Notes: generated by a model from the letters alone, not told the origin. A stretch of 64,000 nucleotides of DNA from Arcobacter sp. (GCA_020048055.1 JAIFNA010000003.1:124001-188000), one strand, 5' to 3'. Numbered from the stretch's first letter, positions 16,841-27,777 are shown. Translations and numbers: made by a program.

Positions 16841-17943
16841 TGGCTGAGTTCTTAAGTCAAGATGAAATTGATGCATTATTAGGCATCGCTGAAGATGGTC
16901 AAACAAATTTAGATGATGTAGCACAAACAAAATCTACACCCAAAGAGAAAAGTTACACAATATATGACTTTAAAAAACCAAACACAATTACAGTAGATCA
17001 GCAAAAAGCATTTGAGGCACTACATGAAAAATTAGTTAGAACAACAGTAACAGACCTTTCATCAATGATGAGAAAAATTGTCGAAGTTAAAGTCTCATCA
17101 ATTGAGCAGATGACTTATGGTGAATTTATCCTATCAATTCCACCAATTACAAGTTTAAATACACTTTCAATAAAACCACTTGAAGGTAGGATTGTAATTG
17201 AATGCAACCAAGGCATTAGCCATAAGATAATAGCTGAACTATTAGGAAATGGAAGAAGTTACTCTCCAACAAATCAAGACAAAGAATTAACAGATCTTGA
17301 AGTTGAAGTTCTTGGACACTTTTATACCCTACTTGTTAGTAATTTAAAATTGACTTGGGATGAAATAGCAACTATAAACTATAAAATAGAATCGCGAGAT
17401 ACAAATGCAAATGCTATACAAGTTATTTCTGATCATGAAGTTGTTTTATTAGTTGTTATAGAAATTACAATTGATGATGAGATTGGAAATGTTTCAATCT
17501 GCTACCCTATTGCTTACATAGAACCACTTTTAAATAAAATAGTTGGGAAACTACTAGGTAGTGGTGGAAGTAAAAAAACAAGCAAAAAGAAAGATTTGAA
17601 TACTCTGATATCTGGAGCAAGAATGGATGTTGAAGCGGTTCTTGCTGAAACTCAACTATCAGTACTTGAACTTTTAAATCTCAAACAAGATGATATTATA
17701 GTTTTTAATAAAAATGCGACAAGTTCATCTGCAAAAGTATATATAAATAAAAAAGAGAAATTTGCAGCGATCGCAGGGATTTCAAATAATAGAAAAGCTG
17801 TTCAAATTGAATCAAATGTAGATCATGAAAAAATGGAAACCCTAGAGAAGTTAAGAACCTTGCGAGAAGAGAGAGAAACTAGGCAAAAAGAGAAAAATGA
17901 AAGAATAGCAAGGCTCCTTGAAACAAAAGGCGATTATATATAA
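16840..17943 (+). CDS. fliM: Flagellar motor switch protein FliM
   Basis: FliM is the middle part of the C-ring, binds phospho-CheY and sets the direction of rotation. The 367-residue product begins with the CheY-binding peptide LSQDEIDALL (residues 4-13). The middle CheC-like domain (about 40-240) carries SSMMRKIVEVKVSSIEQMTYGEF and the C-terminal SpoA domain follows, with LDVEAVLAETQLSVLELLNL-type sequence near 265-290. A charged coil (REERETRQKEKNERIARLLE) extends the C-terminus past the usual length of about 330-350. It is coupled to flgI, and pseB follows by 21 bases, which joins motor and flagellin-glycan genes in one transcript. Confidence 0.93.
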   Translation: MAEFLSQDEIDALLGIAEDGQTNLDDVAQTKSTPKEKSYTIYDFKKPNTITVDQQKAFEALHEKLVRTTVTDLSSMMRKIVEVKVSSIEQMTYGEFILSIPPITSLNTLSIKPLEGRIVIECNQGISHKIIAELLGNGRSYSPTNQDKELTDLEVEVLGHFYTLLVSNLKLTWDEIATINYKIESRDTNANAIQVISDHEVVLLVVIEITIDDEIGNVSICYPIAYIEPLLNKIVGKLLGSGGSKKTSKKKDLNTLISGARMDVEAVLAETQLSVLELLNLKQDDIIVFNKNATSSSAKVYINKKEKFAAIAGISNNRKAVQIESNVDHEKMETLEKLRTLREERETRQKEKNERIARLLETKGDYI

Positions 17944-17949
17944 AATTAA

Positions 17950-18956
<1,007 letters not shown>

Positions 18957-18957
<1 letters not shown>

Positions 18958-20087
18958 TGGATTTTATCCCTTATGGGCGACAATTTATAGATGATGATGA
19001 TATAGCTTCTGTTGTTGATGTTTTAAAATCACCATTTCTAACAACTGGACCAAAAATTGAAGAATTTGAAAATGAAATCTGTAACCAAACAGGAGCATCT
19101 TATGCAGTTGCTTTAGCAAATGGAACAGCTGCACTACATTTAGCTTCACTTACTTTATTAAGCAAGGGCGATATTGTCCTGACTACTCCAAATAGTTTTT
19201 TAGCAACTTCAAATTCTATACTTTATGTCGGTGCAACTCCAAAATTTATAGATATTTGCGAAGATGGAAATATTGATTTGGATCTTTGTGAACAAGAACT
19301 CAAAAAAAATAACAAAATAAAAGTGCTTTATGTTGTACATTTTAGTGGAAATCCAATAAATCAAAATAAACTAAAACATCTAAAAGAGACCTACAATATC
19401 AAGATTTTAGAGGATTGTGCTCATAGTTTAGGCGCTAGTTTTGATGGGATAAAAGCTGGAAGTTGTCAGAATAGTGATTGTTCAATACTATCTTTTCACC
19501 CTGTAAAACATATAACAACAGGAGAAGGTGGAGCTATTACAACCAATAATTACGAAACTTATCAAAGATTACTAAGTTTAAGAGGTCATGGAATGGTGAA
19601 ATCATTAAATATGAAACCTTGGGAATATGAGATGAGAGAGCTTGGTTTCAACTATCGACTAAGTGATTTTGGGTGTGCTTTAGGGATTAGTCAATTTAAA
19701 AAACTAGATAACTTTATAAAAAGACGCCATGAAATTGCCAAAATATACAATGAAGCATTTTTAAATACCGTTGTAAAACCACTTTATCCTTTTAATAAAA
19801 ATTCATCATATCACTTATTTGTAGTTATGGTTGATTTTAGGAAGCTTACCATCACCAAAGAGAAGTTGTTTTTCAAAATGAAAGAAGCGAATATTGGACT
19901 ACAACTTCACTATATTCCAATAAACAAACAGCCGTATTATAAATCTTTAGGATATGGCAATGAGATTACACCCGTGATGGATAAATATTACGAACAATGC
20001 TTTTCCCTTCCAATGTTTCCATCACTAAAAATTGATGAGCAAAATTATGTAATTTCAACCATTTTAGAGCTATTAAATGAAAAATAA
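18957..20087 (+). CDS. pseC: UDP-4-amino-4,6-dideoxy-N-acetyl-beta-L-altrosamine transaminase
   Basis: PseC is the PLP aminotransferase of the second pseudaminic acid step; it aminates the 4-keto sugar made by PseB with glutamate as donor. The 376-residue product belongs to the DegT/DnrJ/EryC1 family: FIPYGRQFIDDDDI at the start, ALANGTAALHLA near residue 54-65, an EDCAHSLGA segment with the PLP-stacking region, and the cofactor lysine in SFHPVKHITTGEGG near residue 185. C-terminal YRLSDFGCALGISQ is also typical. It overlaps pseB by 1 base and pseF by 11 bases, so the three enzymes are translationally coupled. Confidence 0.93.
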
Positions 20088-20790
20088 AGCGATTGCAATA
20101 ATCCCAGCACGAGGTGGAAGTAAAAGAATTCCAAGAAAAAATATTAAACTTTTTCATGGTATTCCACTGATTGCTTATAGCATCAAAGTAGCACAAGATA
20201 GTGGGCTTTTTTCCAAAGTTTTAGTTAGCACTGATGATGAAGAGATCGCTAGTGTTGCTATGGAATATGGGGCATTTGTCCCGTTTGTAAGACCTGCCGA
20301 ACTTAGTGATGATTTTATTGGAACTGGAGCTGTTATAAATCACGCCATACAATGGCTAAAAGTGAATAACTTTGAATTTGATTTTATATGTACAATCTAT
20401 GCAACCGCTCCACTACTAAAAAAAGAGTATTTACAAAAAGGATATGAGCTAATCAAAAATAGTGATGCAAAAATGGTATTTAGTGCAACTTCAATGCCAT
20501 TTCCAATCCAAAGAACATTTAAACTCACAAAAGATGGAAGATGTGAAATGTTTACACCAGAATATTTCACCTCAAGAAGTCAAGATTTAGAAGTTGCCTA
20601 TCAAGATGCAGGGCAATTTTATTTTGAAAATCCAAATAAAAATTTCAATGATATACCTTTTGGGAAAGACAGTATCCCACTTATTTTACCAAGATATTTG
20701 GTTCAAGATATCGATACACTTGAAGATTGGGAAAGGGCTGAATTTATGTATCAAGCCATCTTAACCCAAGCAAGTAAAAGGGAAAATTAG
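20077..20790 (+). CDS. pseF: Pseudaminic acid cytidylyltransferase
   Basis: PseF activates pseudaminic acid with CTP to give CMP-Pse, the donor for flagellin glycosylation. The 237-residue product is a CMP-sialic acid synthetase-type enzyme with the N-terminal nucleotide loop [15 protein letters not shown] (8-22), [13 protein letters not shown], and the [20 protein letters not shown] block that follows in the PseF/NeuA group. PseH, PseG and PseI, needed for the middle steps, are not in the window. The gene ends at TAG 20788-20790, overlapping by 4 bases the stop of the convergent helicase, inside a shared hairpin. Confidence 0.92.
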   Translation: MKNKAIAIIPARGGSKRIPRKNIKLFHGIPLIAYSIKVAQDSGLFSKVLVSTDDEEIASVAMEYGAFVPFVRPAELSDDFIGTGAVINHAIQWLKVNNFEFDFICTIYATAPLLKKEYLQKGYELIKNSDAKMVFSATSMPFPIQRTFKLTKDGRCEMFTPEYFTSRSQDLEVAYQDAGQFYFENPNKNFNDIPFGKDSIPLILPRYLVQDIDTLEDWERAEFMYQAILTQASKREN

Positions 20791-20803
20791 TACTTTTTCC
20801 CTT
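20777..20803. terminator. Hairpin over the overlapping stop codons of pseF and the helicase
   Basis: AAAGGGAAAA (20777-20786) can pair with TTTTTCCCTT (20794-20803), with one offset position, around the sequence holding both stop codons. It has no T-run beyond the stem on either strand, so the A/T arms themselves would have to serve. It can act as a two-way 3' end for the convergent genes. Confidence 0.5.
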
Positions 20804-22205
20804 GTGAGAATTTTGTATTTTTTTGTGGTTTTGAGTCTGTTTTGCTATGACTTCCATAACTTTTTTGCCCTCTATCGTCACTATGAGTTGATTTTTTATC
20901 TTTTTCCCACGGTTTTCTATCTTTATTATTATCCCTTTTTGGTTGTCCATCTTTTGTAGAAATCGCCGATGCTCCACCATTTCTAGCATTTCTTTCAGTT
21001 CTTATTTTTTGGTCTCTTGAAGGGTTATTTCCTCTTCCTCTTTGTGGTTTAACTTCAGCTACATAAACTTGTTTTGATGTAAATCCATCTAAAGTTATCT
21101 GTTTTATCTCTTGTTTTATAAGTCTTTGAATTCCATTTAGATACTCAAGTTCCTCTCCGCAAACCAGTGATATTGCACTTCCAACATTTCCAGCTCGTCC
21201 AGTTCGTCCAATCCTATGAACATAATCCTCGCTAATATTTGGCAGTTCAAAATTCACAACATGAGGCAATAAATCAATATCAATCCCCCGTGCTGCAATA
21301 TCTGTTGCAACTAAAACTCTCACACTTCCACTCTTAAAATCCTCTAGCGCCTTTGTTCGAGCACCTTGTGATTTGTTTCCATGAATCGCAGAAGCCGTTA
21401 TCTCTTTACCTATCAAATACTCACAAAGTTTATTTGCTCCATGTTTTGTTCTTGTAAAAACCAAAACTTGTTTCCAACTACCATCTTTTATCAGGTGAGC
21501 TAAAAGCTCCCGTTTTTTCTCTTTATCCAAAATATAAACAGCTTGAGAAATCCCTCCGCCAGTTTCATTTCTACGAGCCACCTCAAGTAACACTGGGCTA
21601 TTTAAAAGATTATCCGCCAATTCTTTTATCTCATCTGAAAAAGTAGCCGAAAAAAGTAAATTTTGTCGATTTTTCGGGAGCAGCGCAAGAACTTTTTTTA
21701 TATCATTTATAAAACCCATATCGAGCATTCTATCTGCTTCATCAAGTATTAAAAATTCTATTTTACTCAGATCAATCGTTTTTTGTCCAACATGGTCAAG
21801 TAGTCTTCCAGGAGTTGCCGTTAAAATATCTACACCTTTTTTAAGCGTTGCAATTTGTGGATTTATCCCAACTCCACCAAAAATTACAGTTGATTTTATT
21901 GGTAAATATTTTCCGTAAGTCTCTACACTTTGCCCAACTTGCGCTGCTAATTCTCTTGTTGGAGTTAGTATCAATGCACGAATGTGTTTTTTTTCATTTG
22001 ATGATGTTTTTTGACTTAGAAGTTCAAGTAAAGGCAAAGTAAATCCAGCAGTTTTCCCAGTTCCTGTTTGGGCTCCAGCTAAGACATCTTTTTTTTGAAG
22101 TATCACTGGAATAGCTTTTGATTGGATTGGTGTTGGGTTTAGATAACCCTCTTCGTTAAGTGCTTTTAAAATAGGTGCAGATAAACCTAATGTTGAAAAT
22201 GACAT
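20787..22205 (-). CDS. DEAD-box RNA helicase, RhlE-like
   Basis: A 472-residue RNA helicase of the RhlE/DeaD type. Motifs: [14 protein letters not shown] at the start, [11 protein letters not shown] (Q-motif), [10 protein letters not shown] near residue 43-52, [44 protein letters not shown] and [10 protein letters not shown]. This set, with [11 protein letters not shown], is characteristic of RhlE. From about residue 390 the tail is Arg/Lys/Gly/Asn-rich ([12 protein letters not shown] and similar), likely an RNA-binding region. It is separate from the paralogue at 1911, whose tail is pure lysine-rich. It stands alone, with a 99-base gap upstream. Roles in ribosome maturation or RNA decay are family knowledge, not shown here. 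Confidence 0.92.
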   Translation of the reverse strand: MSFSTLGLSAPILKALNEEGYLNPTPIQSKAIPVILQKKDVLAGAQTGTGKTAGFTLPLLELLSQKTSSNEKKHIRALILTPTRELAAQVGQSVETYGKYLPIKSTVIFGGVGINPQIATLKKGVDILTATPGRLLDHVGQKTIDLSKIEFLILDEADRMLDMGFINDIKKVLALLPKNRQNLLFSATFSDEIKELADNLLNSPVLLEVARRNETGGGISQAVYILDKEKKRELLAHLIKDGSWKQVLVFTRTKHGANKLCEYLIGKEITASAIHGNKSQGARTKALEDFKSGSVRVLVATDIAARGIDIDLLPHVVNFELPNISEDYVHRIGRTGRAGNVGSAISLVCGEELEYLNGIQRLIKQEIKQITLDGFTSKQVYVAEVKPQRGRGNNPSRDQKIRTERNARNGGASAISTKDGQPKRDNNKDRKPWEKDKKSTHSDDRGQKSYGSHSKTDSKPQKNTKFSQGKKY

Positions 22206-22304
22206 TTTTTCCCTTGTGATTGCCTCAACTTATGAAGCTTAATTTTATGGGAGTTTATTATATTTTTACAAAATAAGAGATTTTGAGATTTTAAACACTC
22301 TTAT

Positions 22305-24071
22305 TTACTGAAAAAATCCAACTTTATGTTCTTTGTCAAACATATTTTTTTTCTCTTTTTCAATTTGCTCAACAAAATCTTCAGTTGTAAAAAATGGCTC
22401 ATCTAAAACAGCTATTTTGTAAGCTGTATTTTTTACAATCATCTCAATTTGTCCACCAGTTAAATCAAAATTAGCCAACTTTTCAATATCAATTTTCCCT
22501 TTAGTAGGTAAAACAGATGGGAGCATTTTACTCCAAAGCTTAGTTCTTTGCTCATTTGTAGGTTTTGTAAATTCAATTTTATAGTTAAACCTTCGACTGA
22601 ATGCTTTATCGATACTTTCAAGTAAATTTGTAGTTGCTATTAAAATTCCATCAAATTTCTCAATTTGTTCTAGGAAAATATTTTGCATTTGATTGTGCAT
22701 TTTTTCACTTCCACTAGAATTTCCAGTAACTCTGTTGCTTAAAAATTGATCTGCTTCATTTAGCAAAAGTATCGGTTCTGATTTTGTTTTGACACACAAC
22801 TCTTTGTAACTATCAAATATTTTTCGTACATTTTTTTCACTCTCCCCAACATACATTGATAAAATTTTACTACAATCAAAACTCAAAATTTGCTTTTTCA
22901 TAGATTTTGCAATTGCTAAAGCCGTGATGGTTTTACCAGTCCCAGCAGCTCCATAAAATATTATTCTCGCATCAATCCCTTTTCTTTTATCTTTAATTCC
23001 CCAATCTTTTAGTCTATTTACAACTGTTTTATCAACTTGTTTTAAAAGTGCTTTTAGTGTTTCTTCGGTTTTTGGATTTAAAACAATCTCATCTAAATCT
23101 TTTTTAGGCTCAATTAATTCAAATGTTTCTTGCTCCCCAATTAACATATCAAGTTTAATTTTTTGTTTTCTTTTATCTTTTTTATTTGGATGTGAGATTT
23201 TATAAAGTATCTGTTCAGGGATAAAAAAGTTACGATTTATCCCACCAAATGGTGTTAGCATCTCATCATAATCAATCAACCCTTTACCTATTAGATTTCC
23301 ACTCTCTTCAAGTAAGCTTCTATGTTTTATCTTCTCGTAATCATCACTTGAGATAAGATTTATAAGTGAAGTCATATCGCGAATTGACTCATCTCCGCCA
23401 CTATACTCCTCTTTTAAAAGTGCCAAAAATAACATTTGTTCTTTCTCTTCAAGTGTATGTTCTTTAAAAAAACTTTCAAGCATAATTTCAACTTTTGTAG
23501 CTGCAATTCTCTCTTTTATCCTATTTTCCAACAAGTTAAGTTTAGATTTTAACCTATTGATATTTGGTGAATTTGGCTCAAAATTGTGTTTTACAACATT
23601 TAATTTTTGTGCTAAATCTATCTTAAAAAACTGATCTTGCAAATATTCCAAATGGTCATTGTATTCTTTGATTTCTGGCAAAACCAAATCCAAACTCCCA
23701 ACTTCAAGTAGTTTTAAAAATGATGAACTAAGTGAAATTGCACTATTTAAAAGCTCAAGATTAGGCAATTCACTCACCTTAATGGGCATCATATTTGCTT
23801 GAACTATCCAACCAAGCTCAAGGAGATTTTTAATAAGGGCGATTTTAGGAAGATGTAAAAACTCTTTTGTATCGTAAAAATCACCAAGTAAATCAACAAC
23901 CATCATTGTTGTGTTTCCACTTACATAATATTTTGTAAGTGCTTGAAGGAGTATGGCTTCTTCTTTATTGCACTTGAGTTGAACGAAAATATCAAGTGCT
24001 TCTATCTCATTTGTTGTTAAAAAATCTATTGTGTTTTTCATATTTGTATTTATATCCAATCTTATATCCAT
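22305..24071 (-). CDS. AAA+ ATPase with duplicated N-terminal helical module
   Basis: A 588-residue protein with one AAA+ module at the C-terminus: Walker A GAAGTGKT (374-381), Walker B LLLNEAD (435-441), sensor 1 ATTN (479-482), arginine finger SRRF (492-495) and a C-terminal GGQIEMIVKNTAYK sensor-2 helix. The Walker B Asp is replaced by Asn (N438) while the catalytic Glu is kept. The N-terminal 300 residues contain two similar helical units, around 21-75 (KYYVSG) and 200-250 (KEEYSGG), which may be substrate-binding arms. The client is unknown. Its first codon overlaps the panC stop region by 10 bases, so it is translated after panC. Confidence 0.8.
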   Translation of the reverse strand: MDIRLDINTNMKNTIDFLTTNEIEALDIFVQLKCNKEEAILLQALTKYYVSGNTTMMVVDLLGDFYDTKEFLHLPKIALIKNLLELGWIVQANMMPIKVSELPNLELLNSAISLSSSFLKLLEVGSLDLVLPEIKEYNDHLEYLQDQFFKIDLAQKLNVVKHNFEPNSPNINRLKSKLNLLENRIKERIAATKVEIMLESFFKEHTLEEKEQMLFLALLKEEYSGGDESIRDMTSLINLISSDDYEKIKHRSLLEESGNLIGKGLIDYDEMLTPFGGINRNFFIPEQILYKISHPNKKDKRKQKIKLDMLIGEQETFELIEPKKDLDEIVLNPKTEETLKALLKQVDKTVVNRLKDWGIKDKRKGIDARIIFYGAAGTGKTITALAIAKSMKKQILSFDCSKILSMYVGESEKNVRKIFDSYKELCVKTKSEPILLLNEADQFLSNRVTGNSSGSEKMHNQMQNIFLEQIEKFDGILIATTNLLESIDKAFSRRFNYKIEFTKPTNEQRTKLWSKMLPSVLPTKGKIDIEKLANFDLTGGQIEMIVKNTAYKIAVLDEPFFTTEDFVEQIEKEKKNMFDKEHKVGFFQ

Positions 24072-24883
24072 AAATTATCGATCAATCTAGTTGTCCCAAT
24101 TTGAACAGCAACCAAAATAATTGTATTTTTTAATTCAACTTTTTTTAGTTGTTTTAACTCTAACGAAACCACTTCAATATACTCAATTTTTATACCATCA
24201 AGTGTCGCAAACATAACATTCTTAATCTCATCAATATTCATATTGCCACCAACAATAAGTTTTGTAGCATTTTGAAGACTTGCTGAAATTTTTAGTGCTT
24301 CTTTTTTTTCACTATCACTTAAATATGCGTTTCTACTACTAAGCGCTAAACCATTCAAATCTCTTATTAATGGGCAATCTACGATATTTATTGGTAAAAA
24401 AAGATTCTCAACCATCTGTTTTATGAGTATAACTTGTTGCGCGTCTTTTCTTCCAAAATAAGCATTAGTTGGACGAACAAGATTAAAAAGCTTGAGGACA
24501 ATTTGAAGCACACCATCAAAATGTGTAGGTCTTTTAAAACCATCAAGTACAAAACCTCGCACATTTGGTGCTTTTATAGTTACCTCATCACTCCCGTAAA
24601 TCATATTTATATCTGGCATAAACAAAATATCAACTCCAGCAAGTGTGCAAATTTTCTTATCTGCCTCATCTTTTTTTGGATATTTTGCAAAATCTTCACC
24701 AGCTAAAAACTGAGTTGGATTTACAAAAATAGAAACAATAACTATCTCATTTTCCCCTCTAGCTTTTTTTATAAGTGAAATATGCCCTTCATGTAATGCC
24801 CCCATTGTTGGGACAAATCCTATCGATTTTGTCGTACTTTTCGTAAAAGCTTGTAGTTCTTTTTTATCTGTAATAATTTTCAT
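24062..24883 (-). CDS. panC: Pantothenate synthetase
   Basis: PanC condenses pantoate with beta-alanine using ATP, the last step of vitamin B5 synthesis and so a step toward coenzyme A. The 273-residue product has the HIGH-like PTMGALHEGHISLIKKA (25-41, catalytic histidines), FVNPTQF near residue 55, GRKDAQQ with the conserved lysine near 148-154, and SSRNAYLSD near 178-186, which replaces KMSKS. All active-site blocks are present. The gene is the first of its group and overlaps the AAA+ gene that follows. panB and panD are not in the window. Confidence 0.96.
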   Translation of the reverse strand: MKIITDKKELQAFTKSTTKSIGFVPTMGALHEGHISLIKKARGENEIVIVSIFVNPTQFLAGEDFAKYPKKDEADKKICTLAGVDILFMPDINMIYGSDEVTIKAPNVRGFVLDGFKRPTHFDGVLQIVLKLFNLVRPTNAYFGRKDAQQVILIKQMVENLFLPINIVDCPLIRDLNGLALSSRNAYLSDSEKKEALKISASLQNATKLIVGGNMNIDEIKNVMFATLDGIKIEYIEVVSLELKQLKKVELKNTIILVAVQIGTTRLIDNLWI

Positions 24884-24936
24884 GGGGCGGATTATAGCTT
24901 ATGGGGGGTTAAAAATCTAAAAGACTAATTTTAAAA

Positions 24937-25536
24937 TTACAAAACCATAACTCTCCACTTTTTGTAGTACGCAATAACTCGCAAAAATACCCCAAAAATA
25001 AAAATAATTCCTAGGGTAAAATATGATAGAAAATTGTAGAAATCCAAACCATAGACAAGAAGTCCAACAAGCAAAGATACAGTCCCATAAAATCCTGTTT
25101 TAAAAATAAATGGGACTTCGTTGATTATGACATCTCGCACAATTCCACCGCCGACTGCTGTTACAAATGAAAGTGCCAAAATACCAGTTAGATTGAAGTT
25201 GTGTTCAATCGCAATTAATGCACCAGTTATACTAAAAGAAACAAGCCCAATACTATCACTTACAATAAAAATAAGTTTATTTTCAATCGAAGCTTTTTTG
25301 TGGAATTTAAAAAGTATAAGTAGTATCAAAACGATTAAAACTATAATTGCTGGATAATCGTGAGAAAAAGTGTATGGAACTTTATCAACAGCGATATCTC
25401 TTATGATTCCACCACCAAGTGCAGTTAAAAAAGTAGCGACCAAAATCCCCAAAAGGTCAAGTTTATTTCTAACGGCTACAAAAAATCCACTTACCGCAAA
25501 AGCAACGATTCCTATATACTCAGCTATTTCAAACAT
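24937..25536 (-). CDS. TRIC/YicG-family membrane channel protein
   Basis: A 199-residue inner-membrane protein of the UPF0126/TRIC family, whose members form trimeric cation-selective channels. It is a tandem duplication: each half has about three membrane helices and one copy of the glycine signature, GGGIIRDIAVDKVP near residue 42 and GGGIVRDVIINEVP near residue 126. A seventh helix ends the protein, followed by a short basic tail (YYKKWR). Several TRIC proteins carry potassium; the ion here is not known. It overlaps the 3' end of the purN-like gene by 13 bases, so the two are co-translated. Confidence 0.88.
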   Translation of the reverse strand: MFEIAEYIGIVAFAVSGFFVAVRNKLDLLGILVATFLTALGGGIIRDIAVDKVPYTFSHDYPAIIVLIVLILLILFKFHKKASIENKLIFIVSDSIGLVSFSITGALIAIEHNFNLTGILALSFVTAVGGGIVRDVIINEVPFIFKTGFYGTVSLLVGLLVYGLDFYNFLSYFTLGIIFIFGVFLRVIAYYKKWRVMVL

Positions 25537-26084
25537 CTAAGTGCCTCCAAAATAGCTACTTTTTCTAAATCTTTGATTTTAGATTCAAGTGTCTCAGCAG
25601 TTTCAAATTCGTTTAATTGAAGTTCTTTTTGTAAAATAATTTCCCCCTCATCATAATGCTCATCGACTTTATGAATTGTAACTCCACTTATTTTCTCATT
25701 GTTAGCTATTACAGCTTCATGGACAAATCGTCCATACATTCCAACTCCACCATAAGATGGAAGAAGTGCTGGGTGTGAATTGATTATAAAAAAATTATTG
25801 GCTAAATATGGTGATATTTTTTTCATATATCCCGCTAAAAGTACATACTTACAATTGTATCTTTTTAGTAAATTGGATATTTCCAAATCAACATCACAAA
25901 CAATAGATTGATTTACTACAAAGTTTGGAATTTGATTGTTTTTTGCTTTTTGTAAAACTGGTGCAGAGGTGTTGTTTGAGATGATTAATGAGATACTAAA
26001 TGGTAGTTCTTTATTTTGTGAAGCGTCATAAAGTGACTCAAAAATAGAGCCATTATGAGAGGCTAAAATAGCTAAATTTTCCAT
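25524..26084 (-). CDS. purN: Phosphoribosylglycinamide formyltransferase-like protein
   Basis: PurN transfers a formyl group from 10-formyl-THF to GAR, the third step of purine synthesis. The 186-residue product keeps the catalytic trio of the formyltransferase fold: N and H in INSHPALLPSY and D in HKVDEHYDEGEII. The 5' motif is LASHNGSIFESL, which replaces the usual SGxGSNxQ loop that binds the phosphate of GAR; Asn and Ser are still there. That variation makes PurN likely but leaves room for a relative with another substrate. Divergent from purB across a 106-base gap with promoters, so two purine genes sit back to back. Confidence 0.82.
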   Translation of the reverse strand: MENLAILASHNGSIFESLYDASQNKELPFSISLIISNNTSAPVLQKAKNNQIPNFVVNQSIVCDVDLEISNLLKRYNCKYVLLAGYMKKISPYLANNFFIINSHPALLPSYGGVGMYGRFVHEAVIANNEKISGVTIHKVDEHYDEGEIILQKELQLNEFETAETLESKIKDLEKVAILEALRCLK

Positions 26085-26140
26085 CTAAAACCTTTTAAAT
26101 TATTTTGGCTCGAACTCTACACTAAAACCACTTTTGATAA

Positions 26141-26146
26141 TATAAT
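26141..26146 (+). promoter_or_regulatory. -10 box upstream of purB
   Basis: TATAAT lies 45 bases before the purB ATG in the gap shared with the purN-like gene. The AT-rich context is typical of Campylobacterota promoters. No PurR-type operator was recognised. Confidence 0.5.
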
Positions 26147-26190
26147 AATAAGAGTTTAGATAACATACCAAAAAAAATTTATTAGGATTT

Positions 26191-27522
26191 ATGATGGTAG
26201 AAAGATACGCAAGAGAGCAGATGAGTTCAAAATGGACACAACAAGCAAGATATGCAGCGTGGCTAGAAGTTGAAAAAGCAGCGGTAAAAGCTTGGAATAA
26301 ACTGGGACTAATTCCTGATGAGGATTGTAAAAAAATTGTAGAAAATGCTACTTTTTCAGTTGAGAGAATTGAAGAGATTGAAGCTGTTACAAAACACGAT
26401 TTAATTGCATTCAATACAAGTGTAAGTGAGAGTTTAGGTGAAGAAAGCAGATGGTTCCATTATGGAATGACAAGCTCAGATGCAGTTGATACAGGTGTTG
26501 CTATTCAAATGAGAGATTCTTTAGAAATCATCATTGAAGATGTGAAGATGCTTATGGAATCTATCAAAAAAAGAGCAATGGAACACAAAATGACTTTGAT
26601 GGTTGGTAGAAGCCATGGAATTCACGGAGAGCCTATCACTTTTGGTTTAACTTTAGCTGTTTGGTATGATGAAGTAGCACGACATCTTTTGAATCTTGAA
26701 CAAACAATGGAAGTTATCGCTGTTGGTCAAATTAGTGGAGCTATGGGTAACTTTGCTCACGCGCCACTAGAACTTGAAGAGTACGCAATGAGCGAACTTG
26801 GACTTAAACCAGAGCCTTGCAGTAATCAAGTAATTCATAGAGATAGATATGCAAGACTAGCAACGGCGTTAGCATTATTAGCTTCATCTGTTGAAAAATT
26901 TGCAGTTCAAGTAAGACATTTACAAAGAACAGAAGTTTATGAATGTGAAGAGTATTTCGCAAAAGGTCAAAAGGGAAGCTCAGCGATGCCTCACAAAAGA
27001 AATCCAATTTTAACCGAAAACATAACGGGGCTTGCTAGAATGGTAAGAGCTTATGTAACTCCTGCTTTAGAAAATGTTGCTTTGTGGCACGAAAGAGATA
27101 TTTCTCACTCTTCAACTGAAAGATTTTGGTTACCAGATGCATTTATTACAACTGACTTTATGCTTCACAGAATGAATAGTGTTATTGCAAATTTAACTGT
27201 AATGCCTGAAAATATGATGAAAAACTTAAATCTAACAGGCGGATTAGTATTTTCACAAAGGGTCTTGCTTGAACTTCCACTAAAGGGTGTAAGTAGAGAG
27301 GATGCGTATAGAATCATCCAAAGAAATGCCATGAAAGTTTGGGAAGAGATACAAATAGGAAAACCAACTACAAATGAAAAAGGTGAGTCTTTATATCTTC
27401 AATATCTTTTAGCAGATGATGAGTTAAGAAATTCACTTTCAGAAGAGCAAATTAGAGAGTGTTTTAGCTTTGATTATTACACAAAAAATGTGGACAAAAT
27501 TTTCGATAGGGTTTTTAAATAA
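26191..27522 (+). CDS. purB: Adenylosuccinate lyase
   Basis: PurB cleaves fumarate from SAICAR and from adenylosuccinate, serving both purine synthesis and AMP formation. The 443-residue product has the fumarase/aspartase superfamily signature GSSAMPHKRNP near residue 266-276, which holds the catalytic serine loop. Other blocks are TKHDLIAFN, FHYGMTSSDAVDTG near 91-104 and MVGRSHGIHGEP (catalytic His). It starts at the first of two adjacent ATG codons, with AGGA 5 bases upstream, and is followed by a strong terminator. It is a single-gene unit beside purN, facing away from it. Confidence 0.97.
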   Translation: MMVERYAREQMSSKWTQQARYAAWLEVEKAAVKAWNKLGLIPDEDCKKIVENATFSVERIEEIEAVTKHDLIAFNTSVSESLGEESRWFHYGMTSSDAVDTGVAIQMRDSLEIIIEDVKMLMESIKKRAMEHKMTLMVGRSHGIHGEPITFGLTLAVWYDEVARHLLNLEQTMEVIAVGQISGAMGNFAHAPLELEEYAMSELGLKPEPCSNQVIHRDRYARLATALALLASSVEKFAVQVRHLQRTEVYECEEYFAKGQKGSSAMPHKRNPILTENITGLARMVRAYVTPALENVALWHERDISHSSTERFWLPDAFITTDFMLHRMNSVIANLTVMPENMMKNLNLTGGLVFSQRVLLELPLKGVSREDAYRIIQRNAMKVWEEIQIGKPTTNEKGESLYLQYLLADDELRNSLSEEQIRECFSFDYYTKNVDKIFDRVFK

Positions 27523-27524
27523 AT

Positions 27525-27558
27525 AAAAAGATGCGGAATATTTATCCTGCATCTTTTT
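27525..27558 (+). terminator. Rho-independent terminator after purB
   Basis: AAAAAGATGC (27525-27534) pairs perfectly with GCATCTTTTT (27549-27558) around a 14-base loop that itself begins GG and ends CCT. The T tract is the end of the 3' arm. It lies 2 bases after the purB stop; on the other strand it could also stop reading from the tRNA. Confidence 0.85.
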
Positions 27559-27663
27559 AAGATTCACACTAATCCTTAATTTGATATAAATTATTCTTTG
27601 TTTGAGAATAACTTAAAACTGTTATTTTTGAGTTTAGAAAGTCTATTTAATGGGATTTGTAAG

Positions 27664-27740
27664 TGGTGGGTCATCCAGGACTCGAACCTGGGACCACTCG
27701 GTTATGAGCCGAGTGCTCTAACCAACTGAGCTAATGACCC
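27664..27740 (-). tRNA. tRNA with CAT anticodon (tRNA-Met, elongator)
   Basis: The minus strand folds into a full cloverleaf of 77 bases with encoded CCA (27664-27666). Acceptor stem GGGTCAT/ATGACCC, D arm GCTC/GAGC, anticodon stem CTCGG/CCGAG around CTCATAA, and T arm CCAGG/CCTGG with TTCGAGT all pair. The anticodon is CAU. The first pair is G-C, so it is not the initiator; elongator Met is most likely. An Ile2 tRNA, whose C34 becomes lysidine, has the same anticodon and cannot be fully excluded. It stands alone between purB and bioD. Confidence 0.93.
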
Positions 27741-27771
27741 TTATGAAGAACCAGCTGGTTTTTGGACTGGG

Positions 27772-27777
27772 ATTATA
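27772..27777 (-). promoter_or_regulatory. -10 box of the tRNA gene
   Basis: TATAAT on the minus strand lies 32 bases upstream of the tRNA 5' end. The transcribed leader would contain the 12-base palindrome AACCAGCTGGTT (27749-27760), which would be removed by RNase P. Confidence 0.5.

Noticed and set aside
22271-22306. Hairpin AAATAAGAG/CTCTTATTT behind the AAA+ gene as a terminator
   Set aside because: The stem is AT-rich with an 18-base loop and no T-run follows on the minus strand; too weak to call.
27664-27740. Initiator tRNA-fMet
   Set aside because: The acceptor stem starts with a paired G-C; initiators have an unpaired first base and three G-C pairs in the anticodon stem, which here is CTCGG/CCGAG.
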